In this document: piece after piece, positions 31,035 to 40,706 of the stretch
Layout of the letters: every line of letters begins with the position of its first letter
How positions within the stretch are numbered: the stretch's first letter is position 1
The notes under the pieces: generated by a model
What the model was told of the DNA's origin: nothing
What the model saw: only the letters and a program-made list of their open reading frames with translations
Databases searched by the model: none
Source: Emiliania huxleyi CCMP1516
Taxonomy: Eukaryota > Haptophyta > Isochrysidales > Noelaerhabdaceae
Assembly: GCF_000372725.1 (NCBI RefSeq)
Contig: NW_005196900.1
Coordinates: 94,133 to 158,132, forward strand
Length of the DNA stretch: 64,000 bases
Direction of reading: 5' to 3'
Translations under genes and position numbers: made by a program

Positions 31035-31894
31035 CGTACGCACGCTCGCACACGCACGCACACACACACACGCTCGTTTTGCACACGCGCAGAGCAGGGC
31101 TCGCACACTTCCGTAGGTTGGCCCGTCGGCCGTCCCGTGGACAGAGCCCTCCACGGCGGACGTCATCACGCAGCTCGGCGCGGACGGCACGCGCGCGCTC
31201 GTTCTCGTCCCAATCTCGTTCGTATTCGAGCACATGGGCACGCTCAACGAGATGGACCGCGAGCTCGCCGCCGTCGCCGAGCAGGCGGGCATCACCTCCT
31301 TTGCGCGCGTCGAGACGCTGGGCACCGACCCCGACTTCATCGACGCGCTGGCGAGCGTGGTCCAGGAGGCGCTGCCCGACCTCAACCAGCCATCGATGCA
31401 GATCATCAATCAGGGCGAGCCATAGCCGAGATGCCGCCGAGGAATAGCCACGATGCGGATCATCAAAGGGTGGTTGAGACTAGGCGAGCCCGTCGCGCTG
31501 AACGTGGTCAACGAGTACGTCTCCCTCTACACCAAGGACCAGCTGCAGCTCGTGCCGCAGGAGCGGCCGTGGGGCTTCACCGAGGAGGCGGAGGTCCTCA
31601 ACGGGCGGCTGGTGCGCCTCGCCTCCTCGCCGGCGGCTCCGCCGCGCCGCACAGACACACATACACTTGCTTGACTTCGCATACGCACCCCGCCCGCCCC
31701 GGCCCGCCCTGTCCCTTCCGCTGCCGCTACCCTCACCGCGCAGCCGTTCTCTCGCCCAACGCTGAGCTCACGCCCGCTGCCCCCGCTGCAAGGCGATGAC
31801 GGCGATCACCATCTCCGTCGCGCTCACGGCGGACCCCACGCTCAAGGCGATCGTCGCCACGTACCGCGCCGCGCAGCAGGCGCTCCCCAGCTAG
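29830..31894 (+). CDS. Plastid ferrochelatase with C-terminal LHC-like segment, divergent active site
   Basis: Ferrochelatase inserts Fe(II) into protoporphyrin IX, the last step of haem synthesis. Six exons (29830-30237, 30303-30734, 30801-30884, 31117-31414, 31484-31611, 31793-31894) give 483 residues. The leader MLALALALASSAFSLRLPSQ is a signal peptide with an A/SAF-type junction and then a basic transit region, as in secondary plastids. Family blocks are VGVLLLSVGSPETPDDVEEY, AMRYWRPYAEEAVAQM, VILPLYPHFSISTSGS, GDPYLGQ-VESG, LSYQGQ-VGPSAVPWTEPS, and VPISFVFEHMGTLNEMD. Two residues differ from the family: SAHGLP is SAQGLP (active-site His to Gln), and the Glu of the HxE element (DHIETL) is Gly (EHMGTL). 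The tail PWGFTEEAEVLNGRL-AMTA joins over an intron to form the NGRLAM chlorophyll-binding-like motif of type II ferrochelatases. Introns 2 and 4 are GC-AG. It may be a paralogue with altered activity. Confidence 0.88.
30966..31040 (+). repeat. (ACGC)n microsatellite in ferrochelatase intron 3
   Basis: About 18 ACGC units lie inside the 232-base intron 30885-31116. Confidence 0.9.
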
Positions 31895-32411
31895 GACCGC
31901 TCTACCGGTCTACGTTTGCTCGTTCCTTTGTGCTTGTGCACGTGGCGCGAATACGGCTGCACGCAATGGCTAAACTAGGTGTCTTGTGTGTGACATTTCC
32001 AAAAAACTGCGAGACCGCCGCTCCCGTGTGGCCAAGTGGCACGGTAAACGGCCGCAGCGGATGCGGAACGGCTGCAAGACAACACACACTGTGCCAACGC
32101 ACACACGCGCCCGCCAAGCGCCATGCAGGACGTGGCCAAGGTGAGCGCTGTCCTGAGAGCTGCACAAGGGGTTGAGCGTCCCTCTCCTGCTCGGCTCCAT
32201 CAAGTTACATCACCGAAGTAAGAGCAACGTGACCGAAGTGACCAAAAGTCTGGAAGGCCACGCGCGCGCCATAGCTCCCTGAGAGCACAAGTCAACAGGG
32301 TACACAAAGGTAGCCGCGCTGCACGAGCCGGCGAGAGTGGCATCCCAGGCAGCCCAGGAGCGCGGCGTGCTCTCCTTGCTTGCACGCAGCTGCAACAACA
32401 GTGTTGCCTCT
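31895..32411. other. Intergenic, no gene seen
   Basis: Only short frames without motifs lie between the ferrochelatase stop and the Copia relic. Confidence 0.5.
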
Positions 32412-34351
32412 CAGATGCAGTCCCTGGGTGGTAAGGACACTATGTGTGTGTGTGTGGCCGTCGACTAGACGGCTGCGCGGTCGTCGGTCTTCAACAGCCC
32501 CCCATCCTCGCATCGGGTAGCGAGGCTGAGGATCTGAAGAAGCTAGACGACTCCTACATCTCCTACTATCGCGCGCACAATTGCGCAGCCTCCTCAAGGG
32601 TGGAGGACAAACATACAGGTGACTCGGGGAGCTCCAGGAGCGCCCATACTGCCGGTTGTCGACTACATTTGATGAAGGGGAAGTCGGCGTTTCCCCTCTG
32701 TGCCGTCCTAGGCGGTGTCGTTCATGATCTCCTTGCGGAACGACTCGAACTCCTTGCGCGGGAGCGGCTTGGTGAAGAAGTCGGCGAAGTTCTTGAGGCT
32801 CTCGACGTACTCGACCTTGACCTCCCCGGACTCGACGAGCTCGCGAATCTTGAGCTCCTTGCGCAGGATGTGCTTCGTCTTGTCGTGCATGACCGGGTCC
32901 TCGGCGACGCGTAGCGCGGCCGTGTTGTCGATCTTGATGACGGTCGGGCCCTTGGGCTTGTAGCCGAGCGACGCGAGGAGCGAGCGCAGGTGGACCGCCT
33001 CGCAAGCCGCCAGCGTGCCGGCAGAGATCTCGGCCTCGAACGTCGAGAGGGAGATGTGACCCTGCTTCTTGGAGAAGTACGAGATGATCGCGGTGCCGAT
33101 CTTGAAGGCGCAGCCGGAGGTGCTCTGGCGGGTGCACCAGTTCGCGTCGGAGCAGCCGAAGAGCTTGGGGTCGGCAACGCGCTCGTAGTGGAGGCCGAGG
33201 TCCTGCGTGCCGATGAGGTAGATGAGGCAGCGCTCGGCGGCGGCCTCGATGTTCGCGTCGGGCCAAGCCATGCAGCGCGCCAGCTGCGAGACGGTGTACT
33301 GGATGTCGGGGCGCGCGTTGGTGGCGAACATGAGGCTGCCGATGAGGCACTGGCAGCGCTGGAGGAGCTGCGGGTCGGGCGCGGTCTTCTTCTCGGCTGC
33401 GCTGATGACGATGGACGGGAGGTCCTTGTCCGCGGGCACCTTGTAGCCCGCGTGCGTGACGCCCGACGGGAAGAACGGCGCGCGCGCAGCATGTCGATGT
33501 ACTTGCTGGCAGACAGCTTGAAACCGGTCTGCGTCTTGGTGATGGTGAGCCCGAGGAACTCGTGCACCTTTCCCTCGTGGACCTTGAGCGGCTTGCCGAC
33601 GTGCTTGTTGAAGTGCTCGATGTACTCGTGCGCGAGCGCTTTGCCAGCGGTGGTCCCGGAGTGGAAGATGCCGAAGTCGTCCACGTAGATGACGACGATG
33701 AGTTTCGTGCTGTCGTCGTCCTTGACGGCGTTCTGCAGCGCACCGTAGAGTTGGCGGGACAGGGACACCGCCAGGTCCCCGAAGTACTTGTCGATCGTGG
33801 CCGGGATGAGGCCGTCCGCAACGCCGACGTTCTTGTAGCGCACGTGCAGCGCGACCGCCTCGGCCTCGCGCTCCGCGCCCGGCCGGATGGTGCCCACCTC
33901 GATGATGTCGAGGAGGTACTTGTGTTGCTTCGCCGCGGTCCGCAGGTTGCGGAGCCACTCGTTGAACTCCCGCTCGGAGCCCTGTTTGTAGGCCGGAATC
34001 ACCAGCTTGTCCGTCGACGACATGTTGTCGTAATGTCCCGGGGATCGTTGCCCCGCCGCTACCAACTGTGAAGGTCTTCAGTGACCACTCACAAGCTGTT
34101 CCAAGGCCCGACAGAAATGTACTGTCAAAACTTTGTTCAAACAAAAGTCCTGGCCCGCGGCCCCCACACCCACAATGACTATCAATCCAGGCTGCGGGTG
34201 AAGGGCAAAACCGCGCCGCTGCAGAACGGTTTTTGCAAAACCGCGCCGCAGCGGTACGAAACTGCGCAGATGCAGTCCAGGGGTGGTAAGGACACTATGT
34301 GTGTGTGTGTGGCCGTAGACTAGACGGCTGCGCGGTCGTCGGTCTTCAACA
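32412..34351 (-). mobile_element. Broken Ty1/Copia LTR retrotransposon relic
   Basis: A fossil element on the minus strand, bounded by 85-base direct repeats (32412-32496 and 34267-34351) that begin TGTTGAAGACC on that strand and are probably LTR pieces. Parts recognised in order are a gag-like N-terminus, a reverse transcriptase with the YVDD box, and a Copia-type RNase H. Protease and integrase were not recognised. It is broken, with roughly two to three breaks, and far shorter than a complete Copia element. The two flanking repeats differ at only two or three positions, so the insertion seems fairly recent. Confidence 0.85.
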
Positions 34352-34365
34352 CACCCACAGGCGAG

Positions 34366-34755
34366 ATGGCGGCCTTCCTCGGCATCTCGCGCACTTCGCC
34401 CGGCTGGAAGTACGTCATCACCGAGGGTCCGCGCATCGGCACCACCACACAAACGACCTTCTGCGTCAACGAGCTCTGGAACGGCATCGAGTACCGTGCT
34501 CCTACCTCCGACCTCACCCCGACGGACATCGAGGGCGCCTGGCCGGAGCTTGTGGCCGCGGACGAGATGCCCGACGAGTCGGACAAGGCTACGCTCGACA
34601 ACAACGTGACCCGCGGCGACTCCGTCTTCCTCCCCACCACCGACAACCACGCCGGGGGGCTGACCCTCGACGAGGAGGTGGTGATCATGCCAGACCCGGC
34701 CAACGACGGCAAGCCCGCTGCCGGCGGGCCGATCGGAGAGCTGGTAGTCGTGGTA
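34366..34755 (+). CDS. Orphan coding fragment between two repeats
   Basis: The frame reads MAAFLGISRTSPGWKYVITE, then TTQTTFCVNELWNGIEYRAP and SVFLPTTDNHAGGLTLDEEV. Codon composition is convincing, without Arg/Pro runs. It begins just after the Copia boundary repeat, with a possible 3' splice site (CACCCACAG), and is cut at 34756 by a copy of the 190-bp repeat. It is probably an internal exon of a gene disrupted on both sides. No family was recognised. Confidence 0.4.
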
Positions 34756-34945
34756 CTTGGAGCACTTGGAGTGCAGTCATCAACCTCACATCCAGGGCCA
34801 GGGAGCTAAGCGCGAGCGCACCCAGCTCGAGCCGGATGATCGGCATCGGGCTACGGGCTAGAGAGCCCTGACCCCTAGCTAGGGGGGGTGCGCATTCGCA
34901 GGGAAAGGGCCGTAAAGTAAACACGGGTCTCCGAGGGTTAGTTCC
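34756..34945 (-). repeat. 190-bp dispersed repeat, reverse copy
   Basis: The reverse complement matches 28104-28280 from GGAACTAACCCTCGGAGAC to CTCCAAGTGCTCCAAG with a few substitutions and two small insertions. It ends the coding fragment before it. Confidence 0.85.
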
Positions 34946-35439
34946 GTGTACCGGGTTTCCCTTTGTGGTACCACCAGGCTCGCCATCGCGCCCGAGACAG
35001 GCCGCTCTGGCCCCGTAGACCTTCCCAGAGAGCTTGGCGAGGCTGTCCAGAATGCCGAGAGCATTCTGAGCAGGCTGCCGTCGAGCGACGAGCCATGCTG
35101 GCTCGTCGCAGGCTGCGAGCTCGAAGACCCGCGCAGAGCGTCGCCGAGCCTGGCGTGCCCGCCCGCTCGCCCGCGGCCGCAGGCGTGGAAGCCAAGCATC
35201 CTGGCGTCCATGGCAAGCGCTCACATGCCAAAAGACACCTCGCACCGCGCGAGACGTGACCGAAACGGCACGCCTCGGCGCCGCGAGAGCAGCCGGTCGA
35301 CGTCGCCACGTCGGCACCAAGCGCGCGGCCGCCGGGCGCCTCCGAACCGACAGGGGCGCCGCGGCAGTAGAGAGCACTCCACCGCCATACCGTTTTGGCG
35401 CCGGTATCAAATGTGATGTTGAATGTTGGAATCGGGAAA

Positions 35440-35525
35440 AGAATTTTACAACAAAACTCCCTCGCACAACACTGGGCACGGGACTGGCGCGCACTGGCAC
35501 TTACACAGGTACACTCGGGAAAAGA
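35440..35525 (+). repeat. AT-rich module upstream of the nuclease gene
   Basis: AAAAGAATTTTACAACAAAA, CTCCCTCGCACAACACTGG and GGGACTGGCGCGCACTGGCA, ending about 57 bases before the ATG at 35582. The 34946-35439 stretch before it holds no confident gene. Confidence 0.55.
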
Positions 35526-35581
35526 ATTGCAAGAGCCCCGCGCCTCCACACCGCTCCACACGTCGAGGCCCCTCGGAAAAA

Positions 35582-37870
35582 ATGCAAGACGGCGAGGACA
35601 TCACTCGCGACTCCTTCGAGGCTGCGGCGGCGGCGCTCGAGGCGCTGCTCGCCACGGCGGAGTTTGTGGCTGTCGACGCGGAGTTCACAGGCATTAAACT
35701 GCCGGGGACAGTACCGCAAGACCATGACTCGACGCAGGCGCGCTACACCAAGATGCGGAGGGTGGCGTCCGAGTTCTCGCTCGTCCAGCTCGGAATCTGC
35801 ACCTTCCACCGCCCTCCGCCGGGCGGCGCCGCCGCAGGGAGCGCGCTGCAGGCGCGACCGTTCAACTTCTTTGTCCGCCGCGCGGCTCCGAGAGGCGGAG
35901 ACAAGGTCGTCCTCGACTGCAGCACCGCCGAGTTTCTGCGCGGGCAGGGCATCGACTTCAACCGCTGGCTCGACCACTCTGTCCCCTACCGCTCCACCGC
36001 CGACGCGGCGGCGGCGGCGGCGGCGGTGCGGCAGCGCGTAGCAGCACAGGCCGAGGCTGACGCCGAGCGGCGGGCCCAGGGGAGGGTCTTCTCGCCCTCG
36101 AGGCCCGCGGAAGCCGCCTTTGTGAACGAGGCGATGGAGCGGGTCGCCGCGTGGGTGGCGAGGGCGAGGACGCAGCACGCGAGCGGCGCACCGCCGGAGC
36201 CGCTCACGCTGCCAGAGTGCAACGGCTTCTTGCGCAAGTGCCTCTACGCTGCCATTGAGCATGCGCACCCGCCGGCGGCCCACAAGTGGCTGGTCACCGA
36301 GTCGCTGGAGGGCGAGGGGGGAGGGAACAAGGCGGTGCGGCTGCGCGTGCGGCCCGCCGAGGAGGCCGCGGCGGAGCCCTTCTCCCCCGCCATGCACGCG
36401 GAGGCGCAAGTGGCCGAGAAGCTCAGCAAGCTGCGCGAGTCGGAGGGCTTCCTTCGCGTGTGGCGGGCGCTCGTGGCCGCAAAGGTGCCCGTCCTGGTCC
36501 ACAATGGGCTGTTCGACCTCCTCTTCCTCCACGACGCCCTCATCGGCCCGCTGCCCGCGCCGTGCACGCAGTTCAAGGCGGCCGTGCACGCGGCCCTACC
36601 CGAGGTGTGTGGGCACTTCCGAGACACTTCCTTCGTCCACCTCTCCCCCGCAATCGCGACACACGCCTCTCCGAACCGACCCCCCTCGCCGCTTCCCCCG
36701 CTCAGCGCGCTCCTCCGCCGCCACGCCACCGCCTGTGGCATGCCGCCGACGCTTCCACCAACGTGTCCGCAGGTTTGGGACACAAAGCTGCTCGCCGACC
36801 AGTCGGGCGCCTACTCGGACACGGCGCTCAAGCCGCTCTACGAGGCGTGCTCCGCCGAGGCGGCGGCGGACGCGGCGGGCGACCCGAACCGGCCGCATCA
36901 GTCGCCCCCTTTCCCCTCGGGTCGCCTCTTTGCACTCGCCGACGGGTGCTCGGCGGCGGGGCAGAGAAGCACGACTCCATGGCACGTCGTCGACACGCCC
37001 GCGGCATGTTTCGCAGGTTCGCCGGTTGGGGCGCCGCCGACCGCAGCCACCACGCCGCCTTCGACGCGCTGATGACGGGCGCCGCATTCGCGATGTTGCG
37101 CGCAAAGGGCTTCGCGCCCACCCGGCTGAAGAATGTCGTCCGCTTGGCAAGGTCGGTGCACGACCTAGCGCTCGACGCAGAGGTGCCCCCCTACCCCCCC
37201 CCCAAAACTTCCCCTCCAAATCCCCCTTTTCTTCCAAATCCCCCTTTCCTTCCAAATCCCCCTTTCCCTCCAAATCCCCCTTTCCCTCCAAATCCCCCCC
37301 CCCCCCCCCCCCCGAGCCCTTCTGGCCCAGCGCCCCCTGGTTCCACCCACTGACGTCCACGGACATGTCCAGGTCGACCCCGTCCTAGCGTGCGGCCAGC
37401 GCGACAGCAGTGGTGCGGCGCCCGTGGCGCTCCACGCGGCGCTGGGCGTGAGCGCGCCCGTCGACAGCGCCGAGGCGGCGGTGCGGTGGCTCCGCGCGAG
37501 GATGCAGGCGGTGCCAGAGATCTGCGACGCTTCGGCCGTGCAGATCACTTTGGTGGGTGGCGGCCGCGGCGGCGGCGGCGGCGCGCCGGGCGGCGGTGCG
37601 GTGGCTTCCCCGTACTGGTCGGAGGCGGCGTTGGTGGTGCCGCAGTGGGCGATCGCCGAGCCGGTGCGCCGGGCGGCGGCGGACGAGGCAGCGGCCGGCG
37701 CACCCACCCCCCACGGGCCAGTTTCGCCGCGGGCGGGCGAGGGGGTGGGCGCGGCGGAGGCCTGGCAGCGGATCGACCCGTTGTCCTCGCGGCTCTCGAC
37801 TTCCCTCGGCGTTTGGGGCGGCGGCGGCGGCAGTGACGGCGGCGGCGGCTCCGGCTCTGGCACGGCACCC
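35582..37870 (+). CDS. CAF1/PARN-TOE1-like 3'-5' ribonuclease
   Basis: A DEDD-family exonuclease, probably acting on poly(A) or small-RNA tails. The ATG at 35582 opens MQDGEDITRDSFEAAAAALE. Exo I reads FVAVDAEFTGI (Asp and Glu). A long first exon carries the family's inserted region and then PVLVHNGLFDLLFLHDAL (second Asp block). A GT-AG intron (from 36605 to about 36773) joins PE to VWDTKLLADQSG. A second (about 36950-37013) joins FALADG to FAGWGAADRSHHAAFDALMTG, which has the final H-x4-D with TG. The next exon, after an intron with CCAAATCCCCC repeats, continues VDPVLACGQRD and an RRM-like stretch ending near VQITLVGG. No stop separates this from the bromodomain frame that follows, so the end at 37870 is arbitrary and the two may be one gene. 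Confidence 0.78.
37205..37312 (+). repeat. CCAAATCCCCCTTTCC minisatellite in an intron
   Basis: About five units of 17-18 bases followed by a C-run, inside an intron of the nuclease gene. Confidence 0.85.
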
Positions 37871-37901
37871 CTGAGTGTCCAGCCCTACCTTTCATGGAGG
37901 A

Positions 37902-40313
37902 TGGCCCAGGAGGCGGCAGAGACGGCGGAGTTCGTGGCTTCGGAGGCAGGGCGGGAGGGCGCGGCGCCCGAGCCGTCGGTTGAGGCGGCAGCGGCGGCGA
38001 TGGTGCGAGAGGCGCTTGCGGAGGCACGGCGGGCAGAGGAGGCGGCGGCGGCGGCGGTGGAGAGTGGCCCTCTCGCCAAGGACGAGGAGGGGGAGGAGGA
38101 GGCGCGGCGGCTCGAGGAGCTGCTCACCGCGGCGAAGCAGGTGCTAGCTCCCCCCCCTTTCCCGGGCCCCCCCCCCCCCCCCGCCACCCTCTGCCCCTCC
38201 CACTCCCTTTCCACCCGACCGACCCTGTGTGTACTGTAGGTGCGCGCGCGCGGCGAGGCCGTGCTAAATATGGCGCGGGCTGCGGTGACACGAGCAGGTG
38301 CCGCTTCGGCGTGCGCTAGTGGCGGCGGAGGCGGAGCCGATTCCAACGGCGGCGGCTCCGACGGCAGCGGCGGCGGCGGCGGCAGGGCGCTCGGAGAGGC
38401 TGTAGAGCGGGCAGCCGCACCAGCAGCCAGCGGATCGTCTGCCGCGGCGGAGGCCGACGTGGTGATGCCGGCTGCGGCGGCGATGCCGCCGGCGGCAGCG
38501 GACGGCGGACAGCACGCGTCGCAGCAGCGAGCGGAGGGGGCGCAGGAGGAGGCGCGGCGGCTCGATGCGTTGCGGCGGCGGGTTGGAGTGCCGGTGGCCG
38601 GCGGCCAGGGAGGGGGCGGGGGTGGAGCTGAGGCTTTGCCCCTCGACAAGTGCTCCGCCATCCTCGCCACGCTTCGCAAGCGAAAGGACGCCGACTGGTT
38701 CGAAGAGCCGGTGCACCTCGCAAACTCCCTCCCACCACCCGAGCCCACGACCCGCGCCTTGCAACCCCCGCCACAGCTCGCCCCGCACCCGCCCACTCGC
38801 GCCAGGTGGCCGCCGACACGCCCGGCTACTTCGAGATGATCCAATCGCCGATGGACTATGGCGGAGCTGGGGCGGTGCGTGAGGCACGGCCCCGCGCCCT
38901 CCCCGGACGCTGTCGCCCTCCTCTCTTGAGTAGGCACCATCGGCGCGGCGATCGAGGCTGGCAGCTACGCCGACGCGGAGGCCTTCGCCACCGACGTGCG
39001 GCTCGTCGCCTCCAACGCGGTCGCGTACTCGCCCGAGCTCGACAATGAGTGCAACCAGGCGGCGCGCGCCAACCTCGCCGCTTTCGAGGCGCTCTGGCTG
39101 GCGGCGGGCTTCGCCACCGACGGCGGCGTGGCGGCGGCGGCCGCAGCCGCCGCCGCCAAGGAGGGGGGATCGGCGGGGGAGGAAAAGGTCCCGCGGCGGA
39201 GGGCCGGGAGGAAAGCCTCTTCGTCCATGAGCCAGATTGTGGCCTCCGCCGTGCCGCGCGGGTACGGCAACGCGGCTGACGCCAACCACGATGGCACCAC
39301 CACTCGCTCGGAGACGGCGTCATTCCTCGCCACTCCCAGCGGCGTGTCGGGGGCGGCGGTGGGCGGGGCGGCGGGCGGGGCAGCGGGGCAAGGCGGTGGG
39401 GATAGCGGCGGGGAGAGCATGGAGGGGTCCGATGAGGTGGCGACGACGGACGAGGCGGAGGGCGAGGTGGGGTGTGAGGGAGAGGAGGCGGAGGAGGAGG
39501 GGCCGCCGGCGGCGGCGGCGCTCACGGGGGGCGAAGGGGCGGGGATGGGCGAGGGCGCGTCGGCCACGGAGCCAGAGTCGGCGCCCCCCTCGTCGCAGCG
39601 GCCCAAGCGCGCCCGCTCCTCGGTGAACCGCTTCGAGGCGGCCCCCGCACGCCGGGACGGTGGGGGTGACTTCTCGGTCGGCTCGCCGCCGCCGGCTGGG
39701 AGGGGCGGCGACACGGGCGACAAGAGGCCGCGGCTGGCATCGCGCGCCGAGTCCCAAGGGCAGCAAGGCGGTGAGCCAGCGTCGGGCCGCCGTCGGGGGG
39801 CAGCGGCCGCGCGTTCCACTGCGCGCAAGGTGGCGGCGACGGACGCGGGCGAGTCTGACCGCGTACTGCCCCGCCCCCGTCGTCCCTCTCGGACGCGTCT
39901 GCGTGCGCGTCCACTAGGAGAGGCGGCCGACGCGTTCGACGCGCTGGTGGGCTCCAACGGGCTCAAGCCGCGCGAGAAGGCGGCGTCGCGCGGCCTTCAT
40001 CAGAGAATGCGCCGACCCTCACTGCTGCAATCGTCAGCAGGCGGCGCTGCGCGACTTCTTCGACGGCTCCGCCACGGCGCTCCTCGCCGCGAGCGACGAC
40101 GAGCTGGCGGAGGCCCTCCGCCCCAAGGGGCGTGGCAAGGCGGGCGCGAGTGTTTCAGCCGCCGTCTCGGTCTTGCGCAAGCATCTCTCTTCGGTGTCGG
40201 GCCCGCCGGAGGGTTCGGAGGGAGGCAGCGCTGCCGCCGCCACGGCAGCGGCGGCTCCGGCTCCGGCCCGGCGGGGTATGCGCATTCGCACCTCGCTCCT
40301 CAAGAAGGAGTGA
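37902..40313 (+). CDS. Bromodomain protein
   Basis: A probable chromatin reader of acetyl-lysine. The possible first Met at 37902 (MAQEAAETAEFVASEAGREG) is only one option, because the open frame continues upstream to the nuclease exon. The bromodomain is split by two introns: DKCSAILATLRKRKDADWFE-EP, then VAADTPGYFEMIQSPMDYG, then TIGAAIEAGSYADAEAFATD and SNAVAYSPELDNECNQAA. The MDYG/TIGAA join uses a GC-AG intron. The acetyl-lysine Asn position seems to be SNAVAY (consensus x-NA-x-x-Y-N). C-terminal exons are acidic and basic low-complexity, with an NLS-like RPKRARSS, then EAADAFDALVGSNGLKPREK and ALRDFFDGSATALLAASDDE, ending RIRTSLLKKE-stop. The last two introns also start GC. Confidence 0.75.
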
Positions 40314-40706
40314 GAGGCCGCAGCGGCACGTTTGCGCGCGTCCCGCCGTCCGCCACGCAGGCGCAGAGTTGCCCAGTGCCCCTCGTTAGCATTCCCCGGG
40401 CCCGGCATTACAGGCCCCGCACGAGCCGAGGACACGGCAGCGAGCTCGGAGCTGCCAGCTGGTTGTTGCAAAGCAATGTTCTGCCGCGCAGCGCCCTACT
40501 TTAGGCGCGGGCGGCCACCATATTTGCGCTTTCTTAACATATTTGCGCTTTCTTAACAATCATGCTAGATCATATAGCCCACACACAACGACACGCTCAG
40601 CACAGAACTCAGATATGCGCGCGCACGGTAGAGGCGCAGCACAACGTGGGGCTGGGGCGGCGGCGAGGGCGGCGGAATCGTTCAACCCGCCCTTTGGCTC
40701 ACCCGC
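40314..40706. other. Intergenic between convergent genes
   Basis: A direct repeat ATATTTGCGCTTTCTTAACA occurs twice at 40520-40558. No gene seen. Confidence 0.55.

Noticed and set aside
30900-31100. CRISPR-like regular repeat
   Set aside because: It is a simple (ACGC)n tract in an intron, with no spacers; a CRISPR array is not expected in nuclear algal DNA.
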